A stretch of 35,302 nt of DNA from Nitrospinaceae bacterium. Lineage in GTDB: Bacteria; Nitrospinota; Nitrospinia; Nitrospinales; VA-1. The translations under genes and the position numbers were made by a program. Under the pieces are notes generated by a model, which did not search any database, was not told the origin of the DNA, and was given only the letters and a program-made list of their open reading frames with translations. The stretch covers positions 1 through 35,302 of the forward strand of contig JAJDBG010000057.1 of assembly GCA_029261475.1 (NCBI GenBank), read 5' to 3'. This document shows positions 24,342-34,650 of this stretch, in pieces. Positions within the stretch are counted from its first letter, which is position 1; the number at the start of each line of letters is the position of its first letter.

Positions 24342-26312
24342 CTAAATCAACTTTTCGTGATTTTCGATTAGAGATTCGACCACGGTCGGATCGGCAAGAG
24401 TAGAAACATCGCCAAGTTGTTCAGATTCATTTGCCGCAATTTTCCGTAAAATTCGACGCATGATTTTTCCCGATCTGGTTTTGGGCAAGCCCGGAGTGAA
24501 GTGCAAAATATCTGGTGCCGCGATGGCTCCAATTTCATTTCTAACAAATTTCACCAATTCCTTTTTGAGATCATCCGTACCTTCAACGTCATCCATCAAA
24601 GTCACATAAGCATAAATGCCCTGCCCTTTGATATCGTGAGGAAAACCAACAACTGCCGCTTCGGCTACCGCTTTGTGTAAAACCAAAGCCGACTCCACTT
24701 CTGCGGTTCCCATACGGTGACCCGACACATTGATAACATCGTCGACCCGCCCAGTGATCCAGTAGTATCCATCCTTGTCACGACTACAGCCATCGCCGGT
24801 AAAATAATATCCCGGGTACATTTTGAAGTAAGTTTCCTCAAAACGATCATGGTCACCGTAAATCGTACGCATCTGCCCCGGCCATGGTTCTTCCAAAGCT
24901 AAAACACCCGATACTCCATTCCCTTCCAGAATTTTACCCGTCTCCGCTTCGATAATAACGGGTTTGACACCAAAAAATGGGAATGTCGCTGAACCTGGCT
25001 TTGTGGGTGTACAGCCGGGCAATGGAGAGATGAGTATTCCTCCTGTCTCGGTCTGCCACCAAGTGTCAACAATCGGACACCGTTCTCTTCCAATATTTTT
25101 ATGGTACCAGCGCCAAGCCTCAGGGTTGATGGGCTCGCCGACCGAGCCTAGTACTTTTAAAGAGGAAAGGTCATACTTTGCAGGAATGCCTTCGCCGTGC
25201 GACATCAAACAACGAATAGCTGTTGGGGCCGTATAAAACTGGGTTACTTTATGGCGGTCGACGACATCCCAAAATCGACCCGCATCGGGATAAGTCGGCA
25301 CACCCTCAAACATCAGTGTCGTCGCCCCATTAGCCATCGGTCCGTAAATAATATAAGAATGTCCTGTCACCCAACCAATATCAGCTGTACACCACCAGAC
25401 ATCGCCATCATGATAATCAAAAATATGTTTGAAGGTGAGAGCAGAGTAGACCATATATCCCCCCACATTATGCTGAACACCTTTAGGTTTTCCTGTCGAT
25501 CCCGAAGTATAGAGAATAAATAAAGGGTCTTCTGCGTCCATTTTCTCCGGCGCACATTCAGAAGACGCCGAACTCATCTCATCCTCCCACCAGAAATCTC
25601 GTCCCGGCGTCATAGGAGCAGGAATTTTATCGCCAACCCTTTTTGAAACGATGCAAGTTTTCACCTTCGTTCCCAATTTCTCTGCCAGAATGATGGCCTC
25701 ATCGACACTGGATTTCAGAGGAATGGGTTTAGCACCGCGAAAGGCACCATCGGTAGTAATGACAATTTCACAGGAAGAATCAGCAATTCGTTCAGAGAGA
25801 GCGGAGGAAGAAAAACCGCCAAATACGATGGAATGCACTGCCCCTATTCGCGCGCATGCAAGCATGGCAACAGCCAATTCGGGCACCATTGGCATATAAA
25901 TGGAAACACAATCGCCTTTTTTCACCCCATGTTTTTTTAAAACATTGGCAAATTTACACACTCTTTCGTACAAATCACGATAAGTGAATGAACTGTTTTC
26001 TCCAGGTTCATTGCCTTCCCACAAGATTGCCGTTTGATCGCCACGAGAATCCAGGTGACGGTCCAGGCAATTTTCCGTGATATTAGTCTTGCCACCCTTG
26101 AACCATTCGATAGAAATTTTTCCATCGTTGACGTTGTAATTATACTCACGGACTTTAGACCACTTTTCATGCCAAATGAACTGCTCCGCTTGCTCCGCCC
26201 AAAATGCATCCGGGTCATTTATAGATCGCTCATACATCTCACGATATTTATCCATATTTTTAATCCAGGCTCCATCGGATACAGATGAAGGTGGATTGTA
26301 TAATTCAGTCAT
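24342..26312 (-). CDS. acs: Acetyl-CoA synthetase (AMP-forming)
   Basis: 656 residues, the expected length. It converts acetate, ATP and CoA to acetyl-CoA via acetyl-AMP. Conserved motifs: the nucleotide-binding [10 protein letters not shown] (269-278), TWWQTETGG, and [21 protein letters not shown] near the C-terminus holds Lys616, the lysine that is acetylated in homologues to switch activity off. I chose ATG 26312 because GGGAG is well spaced before it. It follows the DUF1566-like gene by 14 bases and precedes the BLUF gene by 40, so the three look like one operon. Confidence 0.97.
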   Translation of the reverse strand: MTELYNPPSSVSDGAWIKNMDKYREMYERSINDPDAFWAEQAEQFIWHEKWSKVREYNYNVNDGKISIEWFKGGKTNITENCLDRHLDSRGDQTAILWEGNEPGENSSFTYRDLYERVCKFANVLKKHGVKKGDCVSIYMPMVPELAVAMLACARIGAVHSIVFGGFSSSALSERIADSSCEIVITTDGAFRGAKPIPLKSSVDEAIILAEKLGTKVKTCIVSKRVGDKIPAPMTPGRDFWWEDEMSSASSECAPEKMDAEDPLFILYTSGSTGKPKGVQHNVGGYMVYSALTFKHIFDYHDGDVWWCTADIGWVTGHSYIIYGPMANGATTLMFEGVPTYPDAGRFWDVVDRHKVTQFYTAPTAIRCLMSHGEGIPAKYDLSSLKVLGSVGEPINPEAWRWYHKNIGRERCPIVDTWWQTETGGILISPLPGCTPTKPGSATFPFFGVKPVIIEAETGKILEGNGVSGVLALEEPWPGQMRTIYGDHDRFEETYFKMYPGYYFTGDGCSRDKDGYYWITGRVDDVINVSGHRMGTAEVESALVLHKAVAEAAVVGFPHDIKGQGIYAYVTLMDDVEGTDDLKKELVKFVRNEIGAIAAPDILHFTPGLPKTRSGKIMRRILRKIAANESEQLGDVSTLADPTVVESLIENHEKLI

Positions 26313-26326
26313 TTCCAACTCCCAAT

Positions 26327-26776
26327 TCAATCTTTAGTAGAATACGATTCATCCTCGCCTATCGTTCGAACCGCTCGGGCCGCGGCAGTAATAGTCCAAA
26401 GCCCCTCTGGTTGTTCAAATGTTCCTTCACGAATGTCAAAAACCCAGGTTCGAAAACGTCCACTGACCATTCCAGCAATCATGGTGAATCCGCCGCCAGA
26501 TGCAAAGCAGTCCGATATATGAATTTCTTTGTCGAAACGATCTGTATTGGATAGAGACACATCGTAAATCGATTCCATCTCCTCTTTGGTAGGTAGTCTC
26601 CAGTCATCAAAGCCTGAAAATTTCTTTTCACGCAATTCACGTGCGTAGTCAGCACTGTCTTGAAAATTAACCCATTTCTTTAGATCGTTCATCGTATCGG
26701 TGTGTTTCCACATCAATCTTTTCTCTAAATCGACAACTGATTCCCCAATTTTAATGAAGCGTTTTTTTAAATCCAT
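26327..26776 (-). CDS. DUF1566 (Lcl C-terminal-like) domain protein
   Basis: 149 residues. The section [20 protein letters not shown] (53-72) has the WRLPT signature of DUF1566, a family found in surface or secreted proteins, some of which bind fibrinogen or collagen in Legionella; function elsewhere is unknown. No signal peptide is seen in this start choice. The start is unsure: the frame opens upstream to an ATG at 26836, and AGGA near the chosen ATG is 13 bases away. It ends 14 bases before acs, which suggests co-transcription but not a shared function. Confidence 0.6.
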   Translation of the reverse strand: MDLKKRFIKIGESVVDLEKRLMWKHTDTMNDLKKWVNFQDSADYARELREKKFSGFDDWRLPTKEEMESIYDVSLSNTDRFDKEIHISDCFASGGGFTMIAGMVSGRFRTWVFDIREGTFEQPEGLWTITAAARAVRTIGEDESYSTKD

Positions 26777-26938
26777 AAATATAAATTTTTCCTGGCTCAC
26801 ATTAATTAAATATCTCTTAGCCAAAAGCAGAAACATTCATTCAAAAGGTGGATAAAAAAGCTTTTCAACTTCCCACTCACAGCAACAACCTTCAAGTTCA
26901 ATAAAAGCTACAAAGCTTACTTAAATGTATCCGGCATA

Positions 26939-28324
26939 TTATTTTGCTGGCTCATTCGAAGCGACCTCTTCGTCTGCTTCGTTTCCATCCCCTTCGTAGA
27001 ATTCAAACTCGCAATTGGAGTAAATCAGGTTCAGTGCTTTCCGACCACGAATCTTGACAGACGTTTGTTCCATGACTTCCTGATTGCCCATCATCCGTTT
27101 TCTAACATCTTCCACTTTCTGTTTGGTTTGCTCTGCTAGTTCACGGTATTCCAAATCCAAATCTTCTTTGGTCACATAGATATTTTCCTTATCCGCAATG
27201 GCACCTAGAATCAAATAACCTTTTGCATTGAATGTAGCGCGCTCCAGCCATTCTTTTTTGGCATTCTCAGGATCAAAACCTGAATCTTCCAAACTCATAC
27301 CAGATTGCTGAATTTGAAATTTCATACCTTCGATCATGAATTTCAATTCCAGGTCAACCATGGATTCGGGCGGTTGCACACTGTGTTCCTTGACCAATTT
27401 ATTGAAAATTGTTTCTTTTATTTTTATTTCTTCATTTTGCTCGCCATAAACTTGCATCTCTGTTTTTATTTTCCGCTTCAACTCATCTATATCGCCACAA
27501 CCTTCGTTTTTTGCTAACTTTTCGTCCATTTCGGCCGGGACAACATGTTTGAGCTCTTTGATCTTGACCTTAAAGATAGCAAGGTCGTCGGGCTCAGCAT
27601 CTTCTGCGCCGGGAATAGGTATACTGACACGTCGAACTTTATTGTTCCAGGTTTGCGGCAGAACCGTTTTAACCTCAAACTCTTCGTCAACCTCATGTCC
27701 TAAGATTTGTTCCTCAAAGCCAGCAATCATCTTCTTTTCACCCAAGCGCACCTTATAATCCTTGGCAGAGCCGCTTTCAAGAGGTTCGCCATCCAGCATA
27801 CCTTCAAAATCCAGGGTGACGATATCGCCATTTTGAGCTTTATGACCGTCTTCATGATGGTCTAGGTAACCGTGCCGGTCACGCAAGATTTGGATAGCTT
27901 CAGCCAATTGGTCGTCGTTTACCTTGATTTCCTTTTTCTTTAGCTTCCAACCTTTGTAATCAATCAAATCAAGGTCTGAACGTACTTCTAACGACACCGA
28001 GAATGCCAGAGGTGCATCCTTCTGAACATCTGCCAATTGCGAATGATCCATTTCCGGTGCGCTTATGGGTACCAAGCCTGTTTCTTGCAAAGCTTTTTCA
28101 TAATGCTCTTGCAGTAATTCCTGAAACATTTCCGTCAAGGATTGAAGCGGAACCTGTTGTTCAAGAACTTTTCGAGGAATTTTTCCGGGACGAAACCCGG
28201 CCATTGTTATTTGTGTATTGAGTTTCTTATAGGCCCCGTCCACTCGTTGAGAAACCGTTTCACCGGGAATAGTAATATTTAGTTTGCGTTTCAAACCTTC
28301 TAATTTTTCGACTTCAACCTGCAT
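26939..28324 (-). CDS. tig: Trigger factor (ribosome-associated chaperone)
   Basis: 461 residues. The N-terminal ribosome-binding domain has the signature GFRPGKIP (43-50). The FKBP-type peptidyl-prolyl isomerase domain runs about 155-250 (GDIVTLDFEGMLDGEP, MIAGFEEQILG). The long helical C-terminal chaperone domain follows, ending in an acidic tail. Trigger factor helps new polypeptides fold at the ribosome exit. GGGGGAAG precedes the ATG. ispG ends 48 bases upstream, so ispG-tig are probably one transcript. The isomerase domain carries longer acidic loops than E. coli but no loss of motifs. Confidence 0.95.
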   Translation of the reverse strand: MQVEVEKLEGLKRKLNITIPGETVSQRVDGAYKKLNTQITMAGFRPGKIPRKVLEQQVPLQSLTEMFQELLQEHYEKALQETGLVPISAPEMDHSQLADVQKDAPLAFSVSLEVRSDLDLIDYKGWKLKKKEIKVNDDQLAEAIQILRDRHGYLDHHEDGHKAQNGDIVTLDFEGMLDGEPLESGSAKDYKVRLGEKKMIAGFEEQILGHEVDEEFEVKTVLPQTWNNKVRRVSIPIPGAEDAEPDDLAIFKVKIKELKHVVPAEMDEKLAKNEGCGDIDELKRKIKTEMQVYGEQNEEIKIKETIFNKLVKEHSVQPPESMVDLELKFMIEGMKFQIQQSGMSLEDSGFDPENAKKEWLERATFNAKGYLILGAIADKENIYVTKEDLDLEYRELAEQTKQKVEDVRKRMMGNQEVMEQTSVKIRGRKALNLIYSNCEFEFYEGDGNEADEEVASNEPAK

Positions 28325-28372
28325 GGAATCTTCCCCCTATGTGCCAGTTTTATACTGTGAACGATTCAAAAT

Positions 28373-29527
28373 TTACGCACCAACGGCTGGGTCGGACGCG
28401 CCAAATCTTTCGTTTATTATGTGGTCCACTTCTTTTTTTAATTCATCTAAAATTTCATCGTATGAAAATGATCCCAAAGTTTCGGTCCCTTTTTTCAAAT
28501 TGACTCTGGTGGGTCCGCACCACAACCCTAGATCAGCCTCATCAGTTTCACCCGGTCCATTGACCCTGCAACCCATGACAGCGATGGTCAATTGATGACG
28601 TTCTGCATATTCTGTCATTTTGCGAACATCTTGTGCCAGCTCCACAAACTTATCATTTTCCACACGAGAACAACTCGGACAGGCAATGATATTCAATTTG
28701 TCAGAAAAGTTCTCCGGCACCGACCTGAATCGCCCTTCACTGATGTCCTTCAATATTTCTCTTCCAACTGAGATTTCCTGTCCTTTGTCCTCATTTGGCA
28801 ATGTCAGGGAAACCCGAATCGTATCGCCAATGCCTTGGGAAATCAGTTGTTCAAAAGCTATGCAGGTTTTGATGATCCCCTCGGGCGGCAATCCCGCTTC
28901 GGTGACACCAAGATGTAAAGGCACATCGGGCCGTGCTTCTGAAAATCGTTTATTGCCCTCAATAACTTTTTCGGCAGATGAATCTTTAAGGGAAACGCAG
29001 TAATCAACGAATCCCATTTCATCCAGCATGGTGCAGTGATCTAAAGCACTTTGAACCATCGCGGAAACCGAATCATCCGGGAAGCGACTTTTGTAGTCGG
29101 GGTCCACAGAACCACAGTTGACACCAATACGAATCGCACAATCATTTGCCTTCGCCGCAGAGACGATAAACTGAACCTTCTCGCGAATGGTTTTATCTTT
29201 GTCCAAATGATAAAGATGTCCTGGGTTATAACGAATTTTATCTACCAAGGGTGCCACAATAGGAGCTAGCTTGAAATTCTCCTGCAAATCTACAGACAAT
29301 ACAGGGTCGGGGAATTGTTCACGAAGAATGCGCAAGGCCTCCACATCCTGTTCGCTGTCCACCGCGATCCGTATGACATCTGCTCCTGCCTTCTGCAAAA
29401 CTTCGATTTGCTGAGCCGTTGCTTTCAAATCTTGAGTTTGGGTTGCCGACATGCTTTGCACTGCAATAGGCGAACCGCCACCTATGGTCAAACGACCAAT
29501 TTTAATTTTTCGGGTTTTATCTGACAT
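28373..29527 (-). CDS. ispG: 4-hydroxy-3-methylbut-2-enyl diphosphate synthase
   Basis: 384 residues. This enzyme of the MEP isoprenoid pathway makes HMBPP using a 4Fe-4S cluster and reduced ferredoxin or flavodoxin. The N-terminal TIM-barrel carries [12 protein letters not shown] and KIRYNPGHL. The cluster ligands are Cys283 and Cys286 (CPSC) and Cys320 ([10 protein letters not shown]), plus Glu327. The length is close to the single-domain bacterial form. It is followed 48 bases later by tig and preceded by a 164-base gap and a radical SAM gene, all on the minus strand. Confidence 0.97.
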   Translation of the reverse strand: MSDKTRKIKIGRLTIGGGSPIAVQSMSATQTQDLKATAQQIEVLQKAGADVIRIAVDSEQDVEALRILREQFPDPVLSVDLQENFKLAPIVAPLVDKIRYNPGHLYHLDKDKTIREKVQFIVSAAKANDCAIRIGVNCGSVDPDYKSRFPDDSVSAMVQSALDHCTMLDEMGFVDYCVSLKDSSAEKVIEGNKRFSEARPDVPLHLGVTEAGLPPEGIIKTCIAFEQLISQGIGDTIRVSLTLPNEDKGQEISVGREILKDISEGRFRSVPENFSDKLNIIACPSCSRVENDKFVELAQDVRKMTEYAERHQLTIAVMGCRVNGPGETDEADLGLWCGPTRVNLKKGTETLGSFSYDEILDELKKEVDHIINERFGASDPAVGA

Positions 29528-29691
29528 TATTCAAAAAGGTAAGGGATTGTATGAATATATATGTAAGTATTTAGCGTAATAGACTAACAAAATCCAGCCC
29601 TGTTCTCAAATGAATCCCGCTCGCTATGAGACTATGGATTCTCAGCCTCCTTTTTACCATAACTGGCTCTTCAGCAGGCACAAACCTTCAT

Positions 29692-30699
29692 TCAAACTTC
29701 AAGCTCTGTCAACGCAGCTTTCTGTATAGGAAAAGGCTGGGCTGAATCATTAAAATCGGGCAAGTTATGAACCTCCGATTCAGGGTCTTGGGCAAAAATA
29801 GTTTTGATTCCCAAATCATTTGCCATACCAAGTGCCGCCTGATATTCCTCCACTGTGATCTTGCGGGACAACTCAGGAACATCCAAGGCCTTATGAACGG
29901 GGCGATACTGACTCATCAAACTCAAAGGAACGTCTGCGGAAAGCTCCAAAGCAATGAAACACAAGGTCTCCCAAGTTCCCGCCAGACCATTTGGCAAAAT
30001 CAGGTGACGCACCAGCAAACCGCCTTCTGCCAGCCCAGAGTCACCAATTTTCAGTGGGCCTACCTGACGAAACATCTCCAAAACAGATGCTTTTGAATGC
30101 AGACCATAATCGATCCCCTTTGAGTGCGATTGGGCCAATTCATCGTCTGCATATTTGATATCCGGCAGATAAATATCAACAATACCATCCAGCAACTTCA
30201 AGCTTGGAAGCGCATCGTAGGAGTTTGTATTGTAAATAATAGGTAGCGTCAAACCCATATTTCTTGCAAAGACAAGGCTTTTCAGCAAACCCGGAACCAC
30301 ATGAGAAGGAGAAACCCAACCTATAAAATTGGCCCCCTGCCCCTGCAGTTTCAACATTTCCTCTGCAACCTGACGGGTAGAATAACCTGCTTTTGGTTTT
30401 TGTTGAGATATCTGATAATTCTGACAATAACTGCAGGCAAGATTGCAGGAAGAAACAAAAATGTTTCCGACACCGCCCTTGCTCCCTGTGAATGGCGGCT
30501 CTTCTCCAAAGTGAAGAACCGCTGAAGACACATTCAATTCATCATCCAGTTTGCAAAAACCCAGAGCACCCGCCGTCCGATCTACCCCGCATGCACGAGG
30601 ACAAACCTGGCACGCCTTATAAATTTCATATGCCTCTCCAGCGCGATGTTCCAACTCTTTCTGCGATAATTTAAGGTATGACGCAATCACAGTCGACAA
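29692..30699 (-). CDS. PflA-like radical SAM protein (COG1313 type)
   Basis: 335 residues. The radical SAM motif is CNLACSYC (Cys85, Cys89, Cys92). An N-terminal cysteine set CQVCPRACGV plus GFC (Cys30, 33, 37, 49) is typical of the PflA-like relatives often annotated as uncharacterised Fe-S proteins. Later, LPDIKYADDE and a QYRPVHKA segment fit this family. Substrate unknown; the family is not the true pyruvate formate-lyase activase, and no PFL gene is adjacent. It begins with an ATG at 30699 and ends 164 bases before ispG. Confidence 0.87.
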   Translation of the reverse strand: MSTVIASYLKLSQKELEHRAGEAYEIYKACQVCPRACGVDRTAGALGFCKLDDELNVSSAVLHFGEEPPFTGSKGGVGNIFVSSCNLACSYCQNYQISQQKPKAGYSTRQVAEEMLKLQGQGANFIGWVSPSHVVPGLLKSLVFARNMGLTLPIIYNTNSYDALPSLKLLDGIVDIYLPDIKYADDELAQSHSKGIDYGLHSKASVLEMFRQVGPLKIGDSGLAEGGLLVRHLILPNGLAGTWETLCFIALELSADVPLSLMSQYRPVHKALDVPELSRKITVEEYQAALGMANDLGIKTIFAQDPESEVHNLPDFNDSAQPFPIQKAALTELEV

Positions 30700-30738
30700 A
30701 CACTCTGCCCTAATTTGCTTTTTTGAATCATGAATTCC

Positions 30739-31503
30739 TCATTGGTTTTCGAAAACTTTTTTCAACAAATCGGTCACTCTTGCTGTTGGATTTTCCCGAA
30801 TCTTTTTTTCCTCTTCGCCAACCATGAAAAACAGACCATCCAAAGAATTTTTAGTGACGTATTGATTCAAATCGAAAGCAAAGGCATTCATAAAAGGTAG
30901 ACTCGCAAATTGAGCCATCATTTCCTTGTAATAACGTGTCGCCCCCACCTTGTCCAAACTGGAATTAATGATCGGACTGAACAGATCCGAAAGGCTTTGA
31001 AATGTTTTCTCCTTTAAATAGTCCGTAGCGGCGGTATCGCCTCCTTTGAGAATTTTTTGTGCGTCCTCAATGCTGGCACCTTTTATCGCATCGATAAAAA
31101 TAGCTTCTGCTTTGGGTGCGGCCTCTTCTGCGGCGCGATTCATGCTCAACTCAAAGTCTTCAGTCATTTGCCCATAACCTGCACTCTTTAATACCGAAGC
31201 CACTTTTTGCAAAGAATCCGGCATAGGTATCTTGATATTTTCATTGCTCAAAAATCCATCTAACTTCGAAGAATTAGCAACGGCATTTCTTATTCCTACC
31301 TCAAGAGCTTCCTTGAGACCCGAAATTGCGGTGTCGTTATCCAGTAAGGAAGCAAGCCCGCTTGATTCCGAACCTGTATTACTACCTCGGGAAAGTTCTT
31401 TTAGTTCAGGGGCTTTTTCAATCAGATCATCAAAAAATCCTGCATGGCAAGGCGACGCAACAAACAAAAAAATAAATACAAAAGAAATTGCAAATGATTT
31501 CAT
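30739..31503 (-). CDS. DUF4197 exported protein
   Basis: 254 residues. Residues 1-21 form a signal peptide ([21 protein letters not shown], cleavage before GFFDD). The rest is a helical DUF4197 domain with [33 protein letters not shown] and [24 protein letters not shown] (typical DUF4197 segments). The function of this periplasmic family is unknown. I chose ATG 31503, where the signal peptide starts; a longer frame to 31590 would place it internally. It is divergent from the YejA-like gene, with 116 bases between. Confidence 0.85.
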   Translation of the reverse strand: MKSFAISFVFIFLFVASPCHAGFFDDLIEKAPELKELSRGSNTGSESSGLASLLDNDTAISGLKEALEVGIRNAVANSSKLDGFLSNENIKIPMPDSLQKVASVLKSAGYGQMTEDFELSMNRAAEEAAPKAEAIFIDAIKGASIEDAQKILKGGDTAATDYLKEKTFQSLSDLFSPIINSSLDKVGATRYYKEMMAQFASLPFMNAFAFDLNQYVTKNSLDGLFFMVGEEEKKIRENPTARVTDLLKKVFENQ

Positions 31504-31619
31504 ATTCGAATTTAACTCCAAAGATTTGTTAAAATGTTTTATCGCACCATTTTCTTGTGGCCCTGATACAATCAATACTAACATGCACACAGTACTTTTC
31601 TAACACTGGAAATAATCAT

Positions 31620-33479
31620 ATGAATAAATTCATTACGCTACTATTTTCCCTCATTTTTGCGCTCCCCACCTTTGCGCAAGCTCTCCCAGGCCTGTCGCTT
31701 TATGGTCCTGAGGGGCTCAAATATAAGGCCGATGAACCCTACTCTTACGCGAACACCAAATCAGTCAAAGGGGGGAGACTTGTATTGGCCGATTTTGGAG
31801 CTTTCACCAAACTGAACCCTTTGTCGCTCAAAGGTGTGCCTTCTCCGGGACTGAACGGACTTATTTTCCAAACAGCCATGGATAGCTCCGCCGATGACGA
31901 CGAAGCTTTCTCCCAATACGGCGCATTGGTAGAATCAGTCGAGTTGTCTGAGGATCGAATGTCGATGATCTACCACATTTATAAAGACGCCAAGTTTTCG
32001 GATGGCAAACCGGTAACGGCTGATGACTTTGTATTTTCCTTCAATCTGATTCAAGATCCAGAGTACCACCCGTTCTACAAAGCTTATTTCCACGACATCA
32101 AATCTGCAGAAAAAATTGACGATCATACCGTCAAATATCAATTTTCCATTTTCAATCAGGAACTCCCTTTAATCACAGGGCAAATGACGATTTTGCCCAA
32201 ACATATATATGGCGAGGCTGGGAAAAAATTCGGCTCTGATTTTGATCAGGTTGCGGTTGGTAGCGGACCCTATATTGTCGAAAAATATGAGTTTGGGAAA
32301 TACATCACCCTGAAACGAAATAAAAACTGGTGGGCAAAAGATTTAGCCAAAAATCTTGGGCGTTACAATTTCGACGAAATCACTTGGAAAATATTTCTCG
32401 ATCCAGTAGCGCAACGCGAAGCGTTTAAAGGCGAAGGGTACGATGTCATACAAGTCAACAGTTCACGTGACTGGGCTCTTGACTATCAAGGCGATTATGT
32501 AAAAAAGGGATATTACAAACGCGAAAAATTCCCACACAATCGAGTGGCCGGCATGCAAGGCTTTGCCATGAATACTAGAAACGATCTTTTCAAATCAAGA
32601 AAAGTTCGCGCCGCAGTCGCCCTTGCCTTTGACTTTGAGTGGAGCAACAAGAATCTGTTTTATGGACAATACACACGTAATCAAAATTACTTCGACAACA
32701 ATTCAGAAATGAAGCCCCAAGGTCTGCCTCAGGGAAATGTCAAAACTCTTTTGGAAAACTTACGGCAAAAGTACAAGGGTCATGTTCCCAAAACCACTTT
32801 GACCAAACCCGTTGGTGCTCCGGGAGAAGGACAGGCTCTTGAAAAAAATCTGGCACTCGCCAGCTCCTTGCTGGACTCAGCTGGATGGAAGATGGGACCA
32901 ACGGGTATAAGGACAAAAGATGGAAAACCTTTCAAGTTCAAATTGGTATTGGTCAGCCCAGCCTTTCAGCGTATCAGCGAACCTTACAAGAATAATCTTG
33001 CCAAGATCGGTCTGGATATGGACATCCAGGTCGTGCAAGTCGCACAATACGAAGAGATTTTGAGGGATTTTAAATTTGATATGATCGTTGCAAATTTTGG
33101 ACAGAGTCGCTCACCTGGAAACGAACAACGCTCCATGTGGTCTAGCGAAGCCGCAGACACTCCCGGCTCCCGCAATATGATGGGCATCAAAAACCCTGCG
33201 ATTGACGAATTGATCGACCTCATCGTCAAAGCCGGGACACGCAAGGAATTGGTGGATGCGATACAGGCACTTGATCGCATTTTAACGCATCAATTTTATA
33301 TGGTCCCACATTGGTACATTGCTTACGATAGAGCCGCTTACTGGAACAAATTCTCGCGTCCCAAAAACAATCCGTCCCAATCTCCCATTATCAGCAATAT
33401 TGTTGAGTGGTGGTCCTATGATGCGGATTTAGCAAAGAAACTCGAAACAGCCCGATCCAAAGGCATTCCACTTAACTGA
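31620..33479 (+). CDS. Oligopeptide ABC transporter substrate-binding protein, YejA-like
   Basis: 619 residues, family 5 extracellular solute-binding protein. The signal peptide is MNKFITLLFSLIFALPTFAQA, so it starts at 31620; the open frame begins earlier at 31557 without support. Typical segments are VTADDFVFSFNLI, VGSGPYIVEKYEFGK, a stretch MQGFAMNTRNDLFKSRKVRAA then LAFDFEWSNKNLFYGQYTRN that matches YejA closely, and a C-terminal QFYMVPHWY. YejA-type proteins bind peptides (or microcin C) in the periplasm. It is followed 28 bases later by the permease gene, supporting a yej operon. Confidence 0.9.
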   Translation: MNKFITLLFSLIFALPTFAQALPGLSLYGPEGLKYKADEPYSYANTKSVKGGRLVLADFGAFTKLNPLSLKGVPSPGLNGLIFQTAMDSSADDDEAFSQYGALVESVELSEDRMSMIYHIYKDAKFSDGKPVTADDFVFSFNLIQDPEYHPFYKAYFHDIKSAEKIDDHTVKYQFSIFNQELPLITGQMTILPKHIYGEAGKKFGSDFDQVAVGSGPYIVEKYEFGKYITLKRNKNWWAKDLAKNLGRYNFDEITWKIFLDPVAQREAFKGEGYDVIQVNSSRDWALDYQGDYVKKGYYKREKFPHNRVAGMQGFAMNTRNDLFKSRKVRAAVALAFDFEWSNKNLFYGQYTRNQNYFDNNSEMKPQGLPQGNVKTLLENLRQKYKGHVPKTTLTKPVGAPGEGQALEKNLALASSLLDSAGWKMGPTGIRTKDGKPFKFKLVLVSPAFQRISEPYKNNLAKIGLDMDIQVVQVAQYEEILRDFKFDMIVANFGQSRSPGNEQRSMWSSEAADTPGSRNMMGIKNPAIDELIDLIVKAGTRKELVDAIQALDRILTHQFYMVPHWYIAYDRAAYWNKFSRPKNNPSQSPIISNIVEWWSYDADLAKKLETARSKGIPLN

Positions 33480-33507
33480 ATCATGTTGAAAATATAGGAA
33501 TCATTAA

Positions 33508-34647
33508 ATGACCAGTTATATCATTCGACGTTTGTTGTTGATGTTCCCAACTCTGATTGGAATCATCACGCTCACCTTCATCGTCATTCAATATGTGCCA
33601 GGTGGCCCAATAGACCAGATAAAATCTCTCCTCAAGGGACACGCCGGGGTCATGACCGAAGCAGGTGGTGCGGCACTTGGCAAACAGGGTGTCAAACAGG
33701 GTGATCTTGATCCCAAACAGATGGAACAGTTGAAGAAAATTTACCACCTCGATCGCCCTTTATGGGAACGCTATCTGCGCACCTTCATTTGGTATTCCCC
33801 AAAAGACAGTTCCCTTCCTTTTCTTGATAATTTTTTCAAGCACGATAGTTGGGACGGCTTTCTGGTTTTTCAGTTTGGAGATTCTTTCTACCGCAACCGC
33901 TCGGTTCTGGAATTGATCGTTGAGAAATTACCTGTTTCTGCTTCGTTGGGCATCATCAGTTTTTTTCTAACGTATAGCGTTTGTATTATTCTTGGAATTG
34001 GCAAGGCCGTGTGGAACGAATCGCGATTCGACACCGCAACCAGTGTGATAGTGCTCATCGGCTACAGCATTCCCGGCTTTGTCCTCGCGATCCTAATCAT
34101 TGTTTTTCTGGGTCCAGGTGACGGAGCAATTGCTCATTGGATTCCACTATCGGGGCTGACTTCAGCTGGAACGCCAGGGTATGACGATTGGTCCAATTGG
34201 AAAAAATTCATCGACTACCTGCACCATCTTGCGGCCCCCTTATTTTGTTATGTATTGGGTGGCTTCGCTACTTTGACTATGTTGACGAAAAACGCCATTC
34301 TCGAAGAAATGCGGAAACAATATGTCATAACAGCACGCGCAAAAGGCCTTACGGAAAAAAAAGTTCTTTTCAAACATATTCTGAAAAACGCGCTCATACC
34401 ACTCGTTACCGGCTTCCCCATTGCTTTTTTGGCGATGTTTTTTTCAGGCTCTTTGTTGATCGAACAAATTTTCACCTTGGATGGATTGGGACTTTTGGGC
34501 TATCAAGCCGTGATCCAGCGCGACTACCCCATTGTCATGGGATCGCTGTTTCTATTTTCATTGATGTCACTGGTCGGACAATTGCTGACGGATTTATCAT
34601 ACGTCCTGATCGACCATAGAATTTCATTCGACGACGCACAAGGGTAA
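33508..34647 (+). CDS. ABC transporter inner-membrane permease, YejB-like
   Basis: 379 residues, similar to E. coli YejB in length and in the MxxYxIRRLLLxxPT start. A TM1 segment at about 9-28 and a periplasmic loop lead to a cluster of five helices of the binding-protein-dependent transport family. The EAA loop, ARAKGLTEKKVLFKHILKNALIPL (about 275-298), touches the ATPase. TAGGA is a good ribosome site 7 bases before the ATG. It ends 3 bases before the next permease gene. Confidence 0.92.
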   Translation: MTSYIIRRLLLMFPTLIGIITLTFIVIQYVPGGPIDQIKSLLKGHAGVMTEAGGAALGKQGVKQGDLDPKQMEQLKKIYHLDRPLWERYLRTFIWYSPKDSSLPFLDNFFKHDSWDGFLVFQFGDSFYRNRSVLELIVEKLPVSASLGIISFFLTYSVCIILGIGKAVWNESRFDTATSVIVLIGYSIPGFVLAILIIVFLGPGDGAIAHWIPLSGLTSAGTPGYDDWSNWKKFIDYLHHLAAPLFCYVLGGFATLTMLTKNAILEEMRKQYVITARAKGLTEKKVLFKHILKNALIPLVTGFPIAFLAMFFSGSLLIEQIFTLDGLGLLGYQAVIQRDYPIVMGSLFLFSLMSLVGQLLTDLSYVLIDHRISFDDAQG

Positions 34648-34650
34648 AGG

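Noticed and set aside
24717-25899. Plus-strand open frames inside acs
   Set aside because: They mirror the acs coding strand, have no motifs, and acs itself is complete and strongly recognised.
26850-26938. Possible terminator after trigger factor
   Set aside because: Only a short AAAAGCTTTT palindrome is visible with no convincing stem plus T-tract; I cannot support it.
29528-29691. Possible small RNA or tRNA in the 164-base gap before ispG
   Set aside because: I found no cloverleaf, no clear reading frame and only a 6-bp GAATCC/GGATTC inverted repeat.
34188-34619. A 143-residue open frame inside the YejB-like gene
   Set aside because: It is a shifted reading of the well-supported permease frame with no recognisable domain.
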